Of a stretch of DNA of 64,000 bases, positions 17,986-26,310 are shown one piece after another. This stretch comes from Bacteroidales bacterium (GTDB taxonomy: Bacteria > Bacteroidota > Bacteroidia > Bacteroidales > F082): contig JAFUVT010000033.1 in NCBI GenBank assembly GCA_017477425.1, forward strand, positions 124,001 through 188,000, read 5' to 3'. Under the pieces are notes generated by a model. The model was not told the DNA's origin and made no database searches. It worked only from the letters and a program-made list of their open reading frames with translations. How positions within the stretch are numbered: position 1 is the first letter of the stretch; each line of letters starts with the position of its first letter. The translations under genes were made by a program, and so were the position numbers.

Positions 17986-19791
17986 ATGAATCAATGGCAT
18001 TTCGTTCTTATTGGTGTATCGCTCCTTTTGGCTTCATGCAATAATGCTTCAAACAATGAGCCATCTTTGTGCGACCATCCTGATTTTGCTCGCGTCTATG
18101 CGTTGGAGGATTCTCATCCCGATAGCGCATTGTCGGTTTTCAACACCTTGTCCGATACGTTTGACGGACAGTCTTTACTTCGATATTCTGTTTTTCAATA
18201 CGCAGATTATCAAATACTTAAAGCTGAATTGAATTATAAGAACTACCGTCCGATTACTAACGATAGCTTGGTTCTCCAGGCCTATTCCCTCTATGACTCA
18301 GCTTTCGCTTTTGCCCCTGCGCTATACAAAAACGAGTCTTTGGCTTTCCGGTATGCGCGGGCTTCCTATTACAAGGCCGTGGTTGAGGAATGGAATGCGG
18401 AAACCCAATTGCAGTCTTTTTCCGATTACCTGAGGTCGCTTTGGATTATGGATGGACTGACAAAAAAACGGCGTGTTTTTGCTTCTAAGACTAAAAATCT
18501 TGAATATGAACATTTTACTGGGCTGATTTACGACCGCTTGGCATGGTTTCTCTATAATCATGATGCTTGGAGTGTTGCAGTTGAATGTCTTGAGCAGTCC
18601 AATGCGTGTTTTGCCGAAGAGGACCATCAGTTGGGCATTGCTTCAAATTTCGACCTCATGGGGGATGTCATGTTGGCCCAGGAAATCCGCGATTCCGCTG
18701 TTTATTATTATCAACGAGCGGATAGCGTTTATTCGATTCTGCAAATCGAAAATCCGTACATGAATTTTACGAGTATGTTGCATCAGGCGCTGCGTTTCTC
18801 GAGTTCGGGCGACAAGGAGACGGCAAAGCACTTGTTGCTGCACTCCCTCAACGATTCGATACGCCCGTGGATGACGCGCAGGGCTCACTTTGGCCTGGGC
18901 TATCTTTATTACGACTTGGAGGAATTGGATTCAGCCTTGTATCATTATGAGCGCAGCTATCCTTTGCTGCCCCGCCAAACCATCAAGTCGTATAGCAACA
19001 TCGTGCAGATTTCCAGTCGGTTGGGCGATACCGAAAAAGCCGCATGTTATGGAGCCTTGCTCGCTGATTATTATGACGATCAAATACGCCTCAGCGGTCG
19101 AAAGACCCAAATGATTAGTTTATATGAGGTGCACAAGTCGGAGAGCAAGGACGAACGCAACAAGGATGTTTTCCTTTTCGTGTTGGTGCTGATGGTCATC
19201 TTGGCTGCATTGGTTGTTCTTGACTCCATCTTCATCCAACATCATAAGCGCCGCCGCCGACGCGATCGTGAAGTGCATGAGAAGATCAAGGCAACTTTGG
19301 AGGATGAGATAGAGTCTACCAAACAAGCCTCGAGACGAAGGGACGCGAAAATCAGGGATTTGGAGTCGCAGCTCAACAAGGTTGTCAATAATCCGGATTT
19401 CCAACAGCTGCCTTTCGACCAGAAGATGGAAACGCTCTATGAAATGCCCATATGCAAGCGCGTTAGGAAGGTGATGGATGCCAACGTGAAAGCCTTTTCT
19501 TCTTATCCCGAGATGGTCCTTTCGGAAAATCAGTTTACGATGCTGGTCAATGCTGTGGATGCCGTCTTCCCTAAGTTCTCCGTGCGTATCATCGAGATGT
19601 TTCCACGCCTGAAACGCTCCGACGTCGTCTATTGCTGTCTTTATATCTTGGGAATCACCGAGGTGCAGGCGGCCGCTTTGACGGGAAAGACCTATCAAGC
19701 GGTATGGAGCAGATCGCTGAAGCTGCATGAAATCTTTGGCAACAAGTCAAATCTGCAACTTGTTCTTCATGGATTTCTAAAAGATTGGTAA
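17986..19791 (+). CDS. Lipoprotein-TPR-transmembrane-HTH regulator
   Basis: 601 residues. A lipoprotein signal (SLLLASC) is followed by a TPR-rich region (about 30-380; repeated A..Y...D.A..F motifs), one strong membrane helix at about 393-415, a very basic stop-transfer (HHKRRRRRDR), a coiled coil (about 425-465), and a C-terminal LuxR-like HTH (FPRLKRSDVVYCCLYILGIT, KTYQAVWSRS). The topology implies a periplasmic TPR sensor coupled to a cytoplasmic DNA-binding domain. TPR-TM-HTH proteins are common in Bacteroidota, generally uncharacterised. It sits between two paralogous small HTH genes. DNA binding is inferred from the fold pattern only. Confidence 0.8.
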   Translation: MNQWHFVLIGVSLLLASCNNASNNEPSLCDHPDFARVYALEDSHPDSALSVFNTLSDTFDGQSLLRYSVFQYADYQILKAELNYKNYRPITNDSLVLQAYSLYDSAFAFAPALYKNESLAFRYARASYYKAVVEEWNAETQLQSFSDYLRSLWIMDGLTKKRRVFASKTKNLEYEHFTGLIYDRLAWFLYNHDAWSVAVECLEQSNACFAEEDHQLGIASNFDLMGDVMLAQEIRDSAVYYYQRADSVYSILQIENPYMNFTSMLHQALRFSSSGDKETAKHLLLHSLNDSIRPWMTRRAHFGLGYLYYDLEELDSALYHYERSYPLLPRQTIKSYSNIVQISSRLGDTEKAACYGALLADYYDDQIRLSGRKTQMISLYEVHKSESKDERNKDVFLFVLVLMVILAALVVLDSIFIQHHKRRRRRDREVHEKIKATLEDEIESTKQASRRRDAKIRDLESQLNKVVNNPDFQQLPFDQKMETLYEMPICKRVRKVMDANVKAFSSYPEMVLSENQFTMLVNAVDAVFPKFSVRIIEMFPRLKRSDVVYCCLYILGITEVQAAALTGKTYQAVWSRSLKLHEIFGNKSNLQLVLHGFLKDW

Positions 19792-19972
19792 TCAGTATTA
19801 TCTGATTGTCCTTTGAGTCAATCAACCATTTCAATCAAAATTCCTGCTAGGATATTGATTTGTTTTGATTATTCTGTTATATCATTGATTGTCAATATAA
19901 TAACTCTTATTTATTTTGATATTGTTTGATTGGGTTTTTCTGCTGCTTTTTTAGGTTTTTTCTTGTGGGTTG

Positions 19973-19980
19973 TACTTTTG
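19973..19980 (+). promoter_or_regulatory. -7 box for small HTH copy 2
   Basis: TACTTTTG, 28 bp before the ATG at 20009. It overlaps an upstream in-frame TTG, which argues that the TTG is not the start codon. The AT-rich leader before it also holds a dyad ATTGA-TTG-TCAAT at 19884-19896. Confidence 0.7.
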
Positions 19981-20008
19981 CGGGCAAATTTCAAAACACA
20001 ATAATGCT

Positions 20009-20233
20009 ATGGCTACAAGATTTATCATGAAAGAAGTGCACATTGGCCAGATGATTCAAGAAGAGCTTAATCGTCAGGGTCGCACGGTCAATTGGTTTGC
20101 TAGAGAAATATATTGCGAAAAGTCCAATGTCTATAAGATGTTTAAGAGAAGGAGTATCGATATGGCACAGCTGATGAAGATCTCTGAGGTGTTGGACCAT
20201 AACTTTCTTGTTGATTGCTATGAGGAGCCGTGA
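20009..20233 (+). CDS. Small HTH (XRE-like) protein, copy 2
   Basis: 74 residues starting MATRFIMKEVHIGQ. The start was chosen because it gives the same N-terminal length as the paralog at 17647 and lies just downstream of a -7 box. The HTH core reads EELNRQGRTVNWFAREIYCEKSNVYKMF and is followed by MAQLMKISEVLDHNFL. A monocistronic gene between the TPR-HTH regulator and the Nudix gene, it ends before a terminator hairpin. Confidence 0.82.
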   Translation: MATRFIMKEVHIGQMIQEELNRQGRTVNWFAREIYCEKSNVYKMFKRRSIDMAQLMKISEVLDHNFLVDCYEEP

Positions 20234-20266
20234 TGGTTTTCCTCTGATTTGGTTAATAATGTTTCC

Positions 20267-20299
20267 GGCTGCAAATTTTCGAATTTGCAGCCATTTTTA
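20267..20299 (+). terminator. Terminator with TTCG loop
   Basis: The 11-bp stem GGCTGCAAATT / AATTTGCAGCC (20267-20277, 20282-20292) encloses a TTCG tetraloop and is followed by ATTTTTA. Confidence 0.88.
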
Positions 20300-20322
20300 T
20301 ATGTGATTTGGCTGGAATTATG

Positions 20323-20330
20323 TATTTTTG
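20323..20330 (+). promoter_or_regulatory. -7 box for the Nudix gene
   Basis: TATTTTTG, 26 bp before the ATG at 20357. Confidence 0.65.
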
Positions 20331-20356
20331 CGCATTCATAGTTTGATATTGACCGA

Positions 20357-20854
20357 ATGGAAATCCTCGATTTGTACGACAAAGACATGAAGCTTACGGG
20401 CTTGACCATTGAACGTGGCAAGCGTATCCCTCCTGGTTTCATGATTCCTATCGTAGCGGTTTATGTCTATAATGACAAAGGCCAGTATCTGATTCAGAAG
20501 GTGGCGCCCCAGAAGGGAAACTATTATTCAACGACAGCCGGTCATGTGCAAAGTGGTGAACACGATTTTGCTTTGGCCATGTTGCGCGAGATGAAGGAAG
20601 AAATCGGTCTTTCGGCTACCAAAAGCGAACTTAAGTTGGTCAAAATCAGGCGTTACGATTATAAGTTCACCTTTTTGTATATGTTGAAAAGTAACGTGCC
20701 CGCGGAGATGCTTCGTATCCAAAAAGACGAGGTGGAGTCGGTGATGTGGATGAGCCATGAAGACATTGATTTGCTGTGCAAAATGGGCCTTTTCAATCGT
20801 TATCACTATCAGTTCCTCCTCGATTGCGAAGAAAGATTGCAAAACAAACGCTAA
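20357..20854 (+). CDS. Nudix hydrolase
   Basis: 165 residues. The Nudix box is GHVQSGEHDFALAML-REMKEEIGL (about residues 62-85), preceded by the substrate-binding strands (MIPIVAVYVYNDKGQYLIQK). The spacing between the first Glu and the REMKEE helix is eight residues, one more than the canonical seven. It resembles the YfcD/isopentenyl-diphosphate isomerase-like branch by its opening 'DLYDKDMKLTG' and GHV motif. The substrate is unknown; it presumably hydrolyses a nucleoside-diphosphate-linked compound. Confidence 0.85.
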   Translation: MEILDLYDKDMKLTGLTIERGKRIPPGFMIPIVAVYVYNDKGQYLIQKVAPQKGNYYSTTAGHVQSGEHDFALAMLREMKEEIGLSATKSELKLVKIRRYDYKFTFLYMLKSNVPAEMLRIQKDEVESVMWMSHEDIDLLCKMGLFNRYHYQFLLDCEERLQNKR

Positions 20855-20880
20855 TCCTGCCTTTGTTTCCCAAAATATCC

Positions 20881-20888
20881 TATATTTG
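20881..20888 (+). promoter_or_regulatory. -7 box for the acyl-CoA synthetase
   Basis: TATATTTG, 38 bp before the ATG at 20927. Confidence 0.65.
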
Positions 20889-20926
20889 CAGCATGTTTAT
20901 CTAGTTGCAACAAATACCTTATTAAT

Positions 20927-22999
20927 ATGATAGCAAGAGAATTACTCGACCCGAAAAGCATCGTCGTGTGCGGTGCGTCAAGTGACATCCACAAACCTGG
21001 TGGAAAAGCATTGAAAAACCTATTAGAGAGTCCTTTCAGTGGCCCCATTTATGCCGTGAACCCGAAAGAGACGGAGGTGCAAGGCGTGAAATGTTACGCC
21101 AAAGTCGACGACCTGCCGCAGGTTGAATGCGCCATCCTTTGTATCGCCGCCAAATTCTGCGCCCAGACGGTGGATGTGCTGGCCAAGGAGAAAGGCTGCA
21201 GAGGTTTCATCATCATCAGCGCCGGTTTCTCAGAGGAAAGCCATGAGGGTGCTGAAATCGAGAAGCACATTGTCGACACCATCAACAGCGTGGGTGGCTC
21301 GCTCATCGGCCCCAACTGCACGGGCTTCCTCAACGTGAACTACGCCGGTTGCTTCGATACGCCCATCCCGCCATTGAATCCCCAAGGTGTGGATTTCATC
21401 ACCGGTTCAGGCGCCACCGCCGTGTTCATCAAGGAATACGGCATGAGCAACGGCCTTCAGTTCAACAGCGTTTGGGCTGTAGGTAACAGCGCGCAGCTGG
21501 GTATCGAAGACGTCTTGGAGCACCTCGACGAAACCTTCGACCCCGATAAGTCGTCACATGTCATCATGCTCTATATGGAGAAGATCGGCGACCCGCAGCG
21601 TCTGCTCAAGCATAGCCGTAGCCTGATCAATAAGGGCTGCCATATCGCCGCCATTAAGAGTGGCAATAGTGCCGCTGGCTCACGTGCCGCTTCTTCCCAC
21701 ACAGGTGCTTTGGCCACGAGTGACGCTGCTGTCGATGCCTTGTTCCGCAAGGCTGGTATCGTGCGTTGCCAGAACCGTCAGGAACTGACCACCGTCTGTG
21801 CCGTCTTCATGCATCCTGAAATCAAGGGCAAGCGTTGTGCCGTCATCACCCATGCCGGTGGCCCTGCCGTGATGCTTACTGACGTGCTCAGCAACGGTGG
21901 CATGGAAGTGCCTTCGCTGAAAGACCATCCCGCCAGCCCGGCGCTGCTCGCGAAACTCTTCGGAGGCTCCTCGGTGGGCAACCCTATTGATTTCCTTGCC
22001 ACGGGTACAGCCGAACAACTGGGTTATATCATCGACACGGTTGAGAACGAGTACGACGAGATTGACTTCTCCGTCGTTATCTTTGGCTCGCCTGGACTGT
22101 TCAGCAACAAGGAGGTTTACGACCTGCTGGATGAGAAGATGAAGACTTGCAAGAAGCCCATCTTCTCTGTGCTGCCTTCCATCATCAACGTGAAGGACGA
22201 AATCAACGACTTTATCGCCAAAGGCCGTATCAACTTCCCTGAAGAGTGCGTGCTGGGTAACGCCATTTGCAAGGTGTATAACACGCCCAAGCCGCAGCCC
22301 GAGCATGTGGAACTGCCTGAGATTGACGTGGCACGCATCCGCAAGACCATCGACCGCTGCAAGGACGGCTACCTTGAGATTGCTGACTACAACGAGTTGC
22401 TTGACGCAGCCGGCATCAGCCGCAAGAAAAGCGTCGAAGTCTCGAAGAAAGAGGATGCGCTGGCCTTCGCCAAGGAGGTTGGCTGCAGCAAGGACGTGCC
22501 GTTGGTGATGAAGGTCGTAGGTCCGTTGCACAAGAGCGACGTGGGCGGTGTGACCCTTGGCGTGAAAGACCTCGACACCGTTGCCAAGGAGTTCGACCGC
22601 TTGATTGCCATCAAGGATACTTACGCTGTGGAGATGTACCCCATGCTGGACGGCTTGGACGTCTACATTGGTGCCATCAAGGATGCCAAGTTCGGCCATC
22701 AGATCTTCTTCGGTCTCGGCGGTATCTTCATCGAGGTGCTGAAGGATGTACAGAGCGCGTTGGCACCCATCACCGCTGCCGAAGCCAAGGAGATGCTCAA
22801 GCAACTCAAGGGCTATAAGATTCTTCAAGGTGTGCGTGGCCAAGAAGGTCTTAATATCGACCTCTATGCCGACCAGGTGGCTCGTGTCAGCGCCTTGGTA
22901 CAGGCTGCTCCCGAGATTGCCGAGATGGACCTCAACCCGCTGTTGGGCAACCCGCGTTATGTAACGGCTGTGGATGCACGTATTCGTATTGAGAAATAA
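20927..22999 (+). CDS. Acetyl-CoA synthetase (ADP-forming), fused alpha and beta subunits
   Basis: 690 residues. Order: CoA-binding domain (SIVVCGASSDIHKPGGKAL), succinyl-CoA-ligase-like domains with the phosphohistidine region SRAASSHTGALATSD (His at about 258), and a C-terminal ATP-grasp domain from about 475 (VGCSKDVPLVMKVVGPLHKSDVGGV, then EMDLNPLL near the end). It would convert acyl-CoA, ADP and phosphate into the acid, CoA and ATP, giving substrate-level ATP at the end of fermentation. No GNAT domain is present, so it is not a Pat-type acetyltransferase. It is transcribed alone and ends at a hairpin repeat. Confidence 0.93.
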   Translation: MIARELLDPKSIVVCGASSDIHKPGGKALKNLLESPFSGPIYAVNPKETEVQGVKCYAKVDDLPQVECAILCIAAKFCAQTVDVLAKEKGCRGFIIISAGFSEESHEGAEIEKHIVDTINSVGGSLIGPNCTGFLNVNYAGCFDTPIPPLNPQGVDFITGSGATAVFIKEYGMSNGLQFNSVWAVGNSAQLGIEDVLEHLDETFDPDKSSHVIMLYMEKIGDPQRLLKHSRSLINKGCHIAAIKSGNSAAGSRAASSHTGALATSDAAVDALFRKAGIVRCQNRQELTTVCAVFMHPEIKGKRCAVITHAGGPAVMLTDVLSNGGMEVPSLKDHPASPALLAKLFGGSSVGNPIDFLATGTAEQLGYIIDTVENEYDEIDFSVVIFGSPGLFSNKEVYDLLDEKMKTCKKPIFSVLPSIINVKDEINDFIAKGRINFPEECVLGNAICKVYNTPKPQPEHVELPEIDVARIRKTIDRCKDGYLEIADYNELLDAAGISRKKSVEVSKKEDALAFAKEVGCSKDVPLVMKVVGPLHKSDVGGVTLGVKDLDTVAKEFDRLIAIKDTYAVEMYPMLDGLDVYIGAIKDAKFGHQIFFGLGGIFIEVLKDVQSALAPITAAEAKEMLKQLKGYKILQGVRGQEGLNIDLYADQVARVSALVQAAPEIAEMDLNPLLGNPRYVTAVDARIRIEK

Positions 23000-23075
23000 T
23001 TGACACGAGACGCGAGACTACGAGACGCGAGACGTTGGCCGGTCCCGTGTCCCGCGTCCCGAAGTCCCGTGTCAA
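23000..23075. repeat. 76-bp imperfect palindrome (dispersed repeat, copy 2)
   Basis: Arms 23000-23033 and 23042-23075 are complementary over most of their length if G-T wobbles are allowed, with perfect ends TTGACACG/CGTGTCAA. The right arm shares 23 identical bases with 11843-11865. It sits just after the acyl-CoA synthetase stop and before the next gene; it may stabilise or terminate the upstream transcript. Confidence 0.85.
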
Positions 23076-23086
23076 ATAAAAGAATC

Positions 23087-23380
23087 ATGATTACCGAAAA
23101 AGCGACCTATTATCTGGTCTACGCCGCCTTGGTGCTTGCCTCCTTTTTGTTGGACAACCTGCTACTGAAAAAGACGGACAAGACCTCACGCGCCATCGGC
23201 TATTTGCTCAGCATCATCACTGACTTGGGCATTTTCGGCTATGGCATCTATCTCTATAAAGCCAAGGGGGAGGACCAGACCGGTTTCGTGCTCGGCGGCA
23301 TCCTTTGTGGTGTGTGCCTGTTGTGCCTCCTGGGCCGTTATTGGCAGAACAAGGAACTCGACAAAAGAAACATGGAATGA
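23087..23380 (+). CDS. Small three-helix membrane protein, unknown
   Basis: 97 residues starting MITEKATYY. Three hydrophobic helices are visible (about 8-25, 38-58, 67-86), the last ending before a charged tail. An upstream in-frame ATG would place the start inside the palindromic repeat and encode Arg-rich residues, so the ATG at 23087 is preferred. The stop overlaps the next start (ATGA). No family recognised. Confidence 0.72.
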   Translation: MITEKATYYLVYAALVLASFLLDNLLLKKTDKTSRAIGYLLSIITDLGIFGYGIYLYKAKGEDQTGFVLGGILCGVCLLCLLGRYWQNKELDKRNME

Positions 23381-24066
23381 AGAAGTCTGACATCATCACA
23401 ATTTGTATCGTGGCCGCTGTCATCTGCGGCTTCGCTTTCATCCCCAGGGCCTGGGATTGGTTCAACACGACCACTAAGAACCATGGGCTGCTGATGAGCT
23501 TCTTCAAGTTCGCCATTCTCGGCACGTTCGGTGAGATGTTGGCTTTACGCATTCGCGAAGGCGTTTACATCAAGAAAGGATTCGGCCTGCTGCCTAAGAT
23601 GCTCATTTGGGGCGTGTTGGGTGTGGTCATCGCCTCGGCTATGACCATCTTCAAGACGGGAACGGTGAAGTTGCTAGATGGTGGTTTCCACCTCGATGGC
23701 AAGGCTGCCGAATGGTTTGCTGGCGACCTCAGCTGGGGCAAGTTCTTCGTCGCGCTGTGCGTCAGTGTGCTGATGAACACGCTGTTTGCGCCTGTCTTTA
23801 TGACTTTCCACAAAATCACGGACATCCATATTGCCGAAACGGGAGGGACGCTGAAAGGCTTTTTCAGCCATCCGCTGAATATCCGTGAGAAGATGAGCAA
23901 AAAAATCAACTGGGATATCCAATACGGCTTTGTCTTTGCCAAGACAATACCGCTGTTCTGGTATCCTGCACATACCATCACGTTCCTGTTGCCGCCAACG
24001 CTTCAAGTGCTGTTCGCCGCCTTCCTTGGCGTAGCTTTGGGCGTAATTTTAAATATTAAGAAGTAA
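23377..24066 (+). CDS. Multi-pass membrane protein, unknown
   Basis: 229 residues starting MKKSDIITI, overlapping the upstream gene by 4 bp, which supports this start over an earlier in-frame ATG at 23305. About four to five hydrophobic segments are separated by aromatic-rich loops (AEWFAGDLSWGKFFVALC, FAKTIPLFWYPAHTITFLLP). The C-terminal layout faintly recalls Mpv17/PMP22 proteins, but this is weak. It probably functions with the 97-residue partner. Confidence 0.75.
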   Translation: MKKSDIITICIVAAVICGFAFIPRAWDWFNTTTKNHGLLMSFFKFAILGTFGEMLALRIREGVYIKKGFGLLPKMLIWGVLGVVIASAMTIFKTGTVKLLDGGFHLDGKAAEWFAGDLSWGKFFVALCVSVLMNTLFAPVFMTFHKITDIHIAETGGTLKGFFSHPLNIREKMSKKINWDIQYGFVFAKTIPLFWYPAHTITFLLPPTLQVLFAAFLGVALGVILNIKK

Positions 24067-24093
24067 ATTTTTTCAAAAAATCTCACTTTTTTC

Positions 24094-24123
24094 TTGACAG
24101 TAAAGAATTTTGTTGTACTTTTG
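24094..24123 (+). promoter_or_regulatory. Canonical Bacteroidota promoter for the ABC operon
   Basis: A -33 TTG at 24094-24096 and a -7 TACTTTTG at 24116-24123 are separated by 19 bp, the consensus spacing. This is one of the two best promoters in the window. Confidence 0.82.
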
Positions 24124-24166
24124 CAGCGTACTAATCAACTAATACACTACAACAAAATACAACAAC

Positions 24167-24991
24167 ATGATTGAAATCAAGAACTTAGACTTCGGTTACA
24201 AGACGCAACCCGTCTTCAAGAACATCAGCCTCAGCTTCGAGAAAGGCAACATCTACGGGCTGCTTGGCGAAAACGGAGTGGGGAAGACCTCCCTGCTGAA
24301 ACTCATCAGCGGCTTGCAGAAGCCCACCGCAGGCAGCTGCGAGGTGGACGGCATCGCCGCCTTCAACCGCTGGCCCGAAACCCTCCAGAAGATTTTCTTC
24401 ATCTCCGAGGATTTCGCCATTCCGGAAGGCACACCTATTAATAATGTGCGCGAGTTGGGCGTGTTCTACCCCAACTTCGACGAGAGCCTTTTCCGCGAAC
24501 TCTGCAAGGAAATGGAAGTGGATCCCGAGCGCAAATACGCCGAGATGTCGTTCGGTCAGCAGAAAAAGTGCCTGATTGCCACGGCCTTGTCGCTCAACAC
24601 GGACTATCTGCTCCTCGACGAACCCACCAACGGCCTCGACATCCCCTCCAAGACGCTCTTCCGTCAGGTCATTGCCAAGTACGCCACCGACGAGCGCACC
24701 ATCATCATCTCCACCCACCAGGTGAAGGATGTGGAAAACCTCATCGACCCCATCATCATCCTCGACCACGACGAGGTGTTGCTCAAGGCCTCGTTCCGTG
24801 AAATCACCGACAAACTCTATTTCAGCTATGGCATGGAGCAGGACGACAACGCGCTCTACAGCGAGATGATGCCCGGCGGCTTCGTCAGCGTGACGCGCAA
24901 CACGGGAGGCCTCGACAGCAAGGTGAGCATCGAGGCGCTGTTCAACACCGTGATGAAAAACAAGGAAACCATCAAACAAATCTTTAGCTAA
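24167..24991 (+). CDS. ABC transporter ATP-binding protein
   Basis: 274 residues: Walker A GLLGENGVGKTSLLKL (about 31-46), signature MSFGQQKKCLIATAL (about 126-140), Walker B YLLLDEPTNGLD (about 146-157) and switch histidine in ISTHQVKDVENLID. The signature has FGQQ in place of SGGQ, as in many YtrB-like proteins. It is followed by a permease and a YtrA-type GntR regulator, a layout typical of cell-envelope-stress or drug-responsive ABC systems. Confidence 0.92.
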   Translation: MIEIKNLDFGYKTQPVFKNISLSFEKGNIYGLLGENGVGKTSLLKLISGLQKPTAGSCEVDGIAAFNRWPETLQKIFFISEDFAIPEGTPINNVRELGVFYPNFDESLFRELCKEMEVDPERKYAEMSFGQQKKCLIATALSLNTDYLLLDEPTNGLDIPSKTLFRQVIAKYATDERTIIISTHQVKDVENLIDPIIILDHDEVLLKASFREITDKLYFSYGMEQDDNALYSEMMPGGFVSVTRNTGGLDSKVSIEALFNTVMKNKETIKQIFS

Positions 24992-25006
24992 TAGGAGGAC
25001 AAAATC

Positions 25007-25843
25007 ATGAATAACACATTCAGTTTCAATCGTTTCAAGAACCTCTTGCTAAAAGACGGCAAAGTGTACTTCCGCAACTTCGGCACTGGGCTTATTGTTG
25101 TGTGCTGCTTGAACGCCATCTTTTGGATTGGCAATCTGCTGTTTGGCACGACATCACATGAGATTTTCCGTTTTGGTATGCTTTGCGCCTGGTCGGGTAT
25201 CGCCATGATGATGGTGCCAGAGAAGGTTTACGGCAAAGCAAACCTCTCTCGTGAGGGTGTGGGCTTCGCCATGTTGCCCGCCTCCTCTTTGGAGAAGTTC
25301 ATCTCCATGTTCCTCTACTGCGCTATTGTCACCCCAATCATCGTCTTCTTCGGCGGTTACTTGGTTGACACGCTGCTGTCGCTGTTCCCCTTCGGTGGCT
25401 TCGAGAAGCCGATACACCTTTACACGATGAACGAAATTGGCCGCATGATTGATGATACGAAAGGCGTGGTTCAGGCAGGCGACATGAGTGTTGCCTTTAC
25501 GGATGTGTTTCCCATCGGCGTGATGCGCACTTCCTTATACATGGGCATCATCCAATGGGCGGCCATCTTCATGTTGGGCAACATGCTCTTCAAGAAGCGC
25601 AAAACCGGCAAGACTTTCGCCTGCTATCTTGGCCTCGGTTATGTGCTCTCCATGATTTTTGGATTGACGTTCCTCACGAGCGGTCGTATGGTACAATGGA
25701 TAGAAACCCTTGAAGATTTCCCTGCAGATGAAATGCTTCGTTTGACGCACAACGCCACGATTTGGGGCATGATTTTCGGTATCATCATCACCACCGTGCT
25801 GCTCTACTTCACCTATCGTAAAATCAAGACGCAAAAATACTAA
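25007..25843 (+). CDS. ABC transporter permease-like membrane protein
   Basis: 278 residues with about six membrane helices (first at about 26-45, last at about 244-267). There is no signal peptide and no recognisable catalytic motif. Its position directly between the ATPase (15 bp) and the GntR gene (3 bp) makes it the membrane component of this ABC system. The sequence resembles the ABC-2-like permeases accompanying YtrA regulators only in general character. Confidence 0.82.
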   Translation: MNNTFSFNRFKNLLLKDGKVYFRNFGTGLIVVCCLNAIFWIGNLLFGTTSHEIFRFGMLCAWSGIAMMMVPEKVYGKANLSREGVGFAMLPASSLEKFISMFLYCAIVTPIIVFFGGYLVDTLLSLFPFGGFEKPIHLYTMNEIGRMIDDTKGVVQAGDMSVAFTDVFPIGVMRTSLYMGIIQWAAIFMLGNMLFKKRKTGKTFACYLGLGYVLSMIFGLTFLTSGRMVQWIETLEDFPADEMLRLTHNATIWGMIFGIIITTVLLYFTYRKIKTQKY

Positions 25844-25846
25844 ACC

Positions 25847-26197
25847 ATGGAATTTAACGCACACAAACCCATATACTTGCAGATTTGCTCGCAACTCTAC
25901 GAACAAATCCTGCGCGGCGAGCTGAAGGCCGACGACCGCATCCTTTCGGTGCGCGACTACGGCATCCAACTCGGCGTGAACCCCAACACCATCATGCGCT
26001 CCTACGAGACCATGACCAATGCGGGCATCATCTACAACAAACGTGGCATCGGCTATTTCATCGCGCCCGAGGCCAAGGACATCGTGCTCCGCCAAATGCG
26101 TGCGGAGTTCCTCGAAAAGGAGCTGCCCGAGGTGGTCAAGAAGATGAAACTCCTAGGTGTTAGCCTTGATGACATAAAAAATGCTTACGGGTTGTAA
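25847..26197 (+). CDS. GntR-family regulator, YtrA subfamily
   Basis: 116 residues: a winged HTH (KPIYLQICSQLYEQILRGELKADDRILSVRDYGIQLGVNPNTIMRSYETM) with the GntR wing (GIIYNKRGIGYFI) and only a short helical C-terminal dimerisation tail, as in YtrA proteins that lack a ligand domain. It is probably an autoregulator of the preceding ABC genes; unusually, it is the last gene rather than the first. Its target is likely near the 24.1-kb promoter. Confidence 0.92.
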   Translation: MEFNAHKPIYLQICSQLYEQILRGELKADDRILSVRDYGIQLGVNPNTIMRSYETMTNAGIIYNKRGIGYFIAPEAKDIVLRQMRAEFLEKELPEVVKKMKLLGVSLDDIKNAYGL

Positions 26198-26250
26198 CTT
26201 TTTCGGCACAAATCCGTATTAATTGAAAGTAAATCTCTTTTTCATACCTT

Positions 26251-26290
26251 GTGAAAACGGCTGGCCAAATTGCTTGGCCAGCCGTTTCAC
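26251..26290. terminator. Intergenic hairpin between convergent genes
   Basis: The stem AACGGCTGGCCAA / TTGGCCAGCCGTT (around 26256-26268, 26274-26286) extends outward to GTGAAA/TTTCAC. There is little T-run, so it may be a weak bidirectional terminator for the GntR gene and the C25 protease gene. Confidence 0.7.
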
Positions 26291-26310
26291 ATTATCGCAA
26301 ATTGCGTGAT

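Noticed and set aside
19970-20008. TTG start for the second small HTH protein
   Set aside because: The TTG overlaps the -7 promoter box; the ATG at 20009 aligns with the paralog.
23000-23086. N-terminal extension of the 97-residue membrane protein
   Set aside because: It is translated from the 76-bp palindrome and is Arg-rich; the internal ATG at 23087 is a better start.
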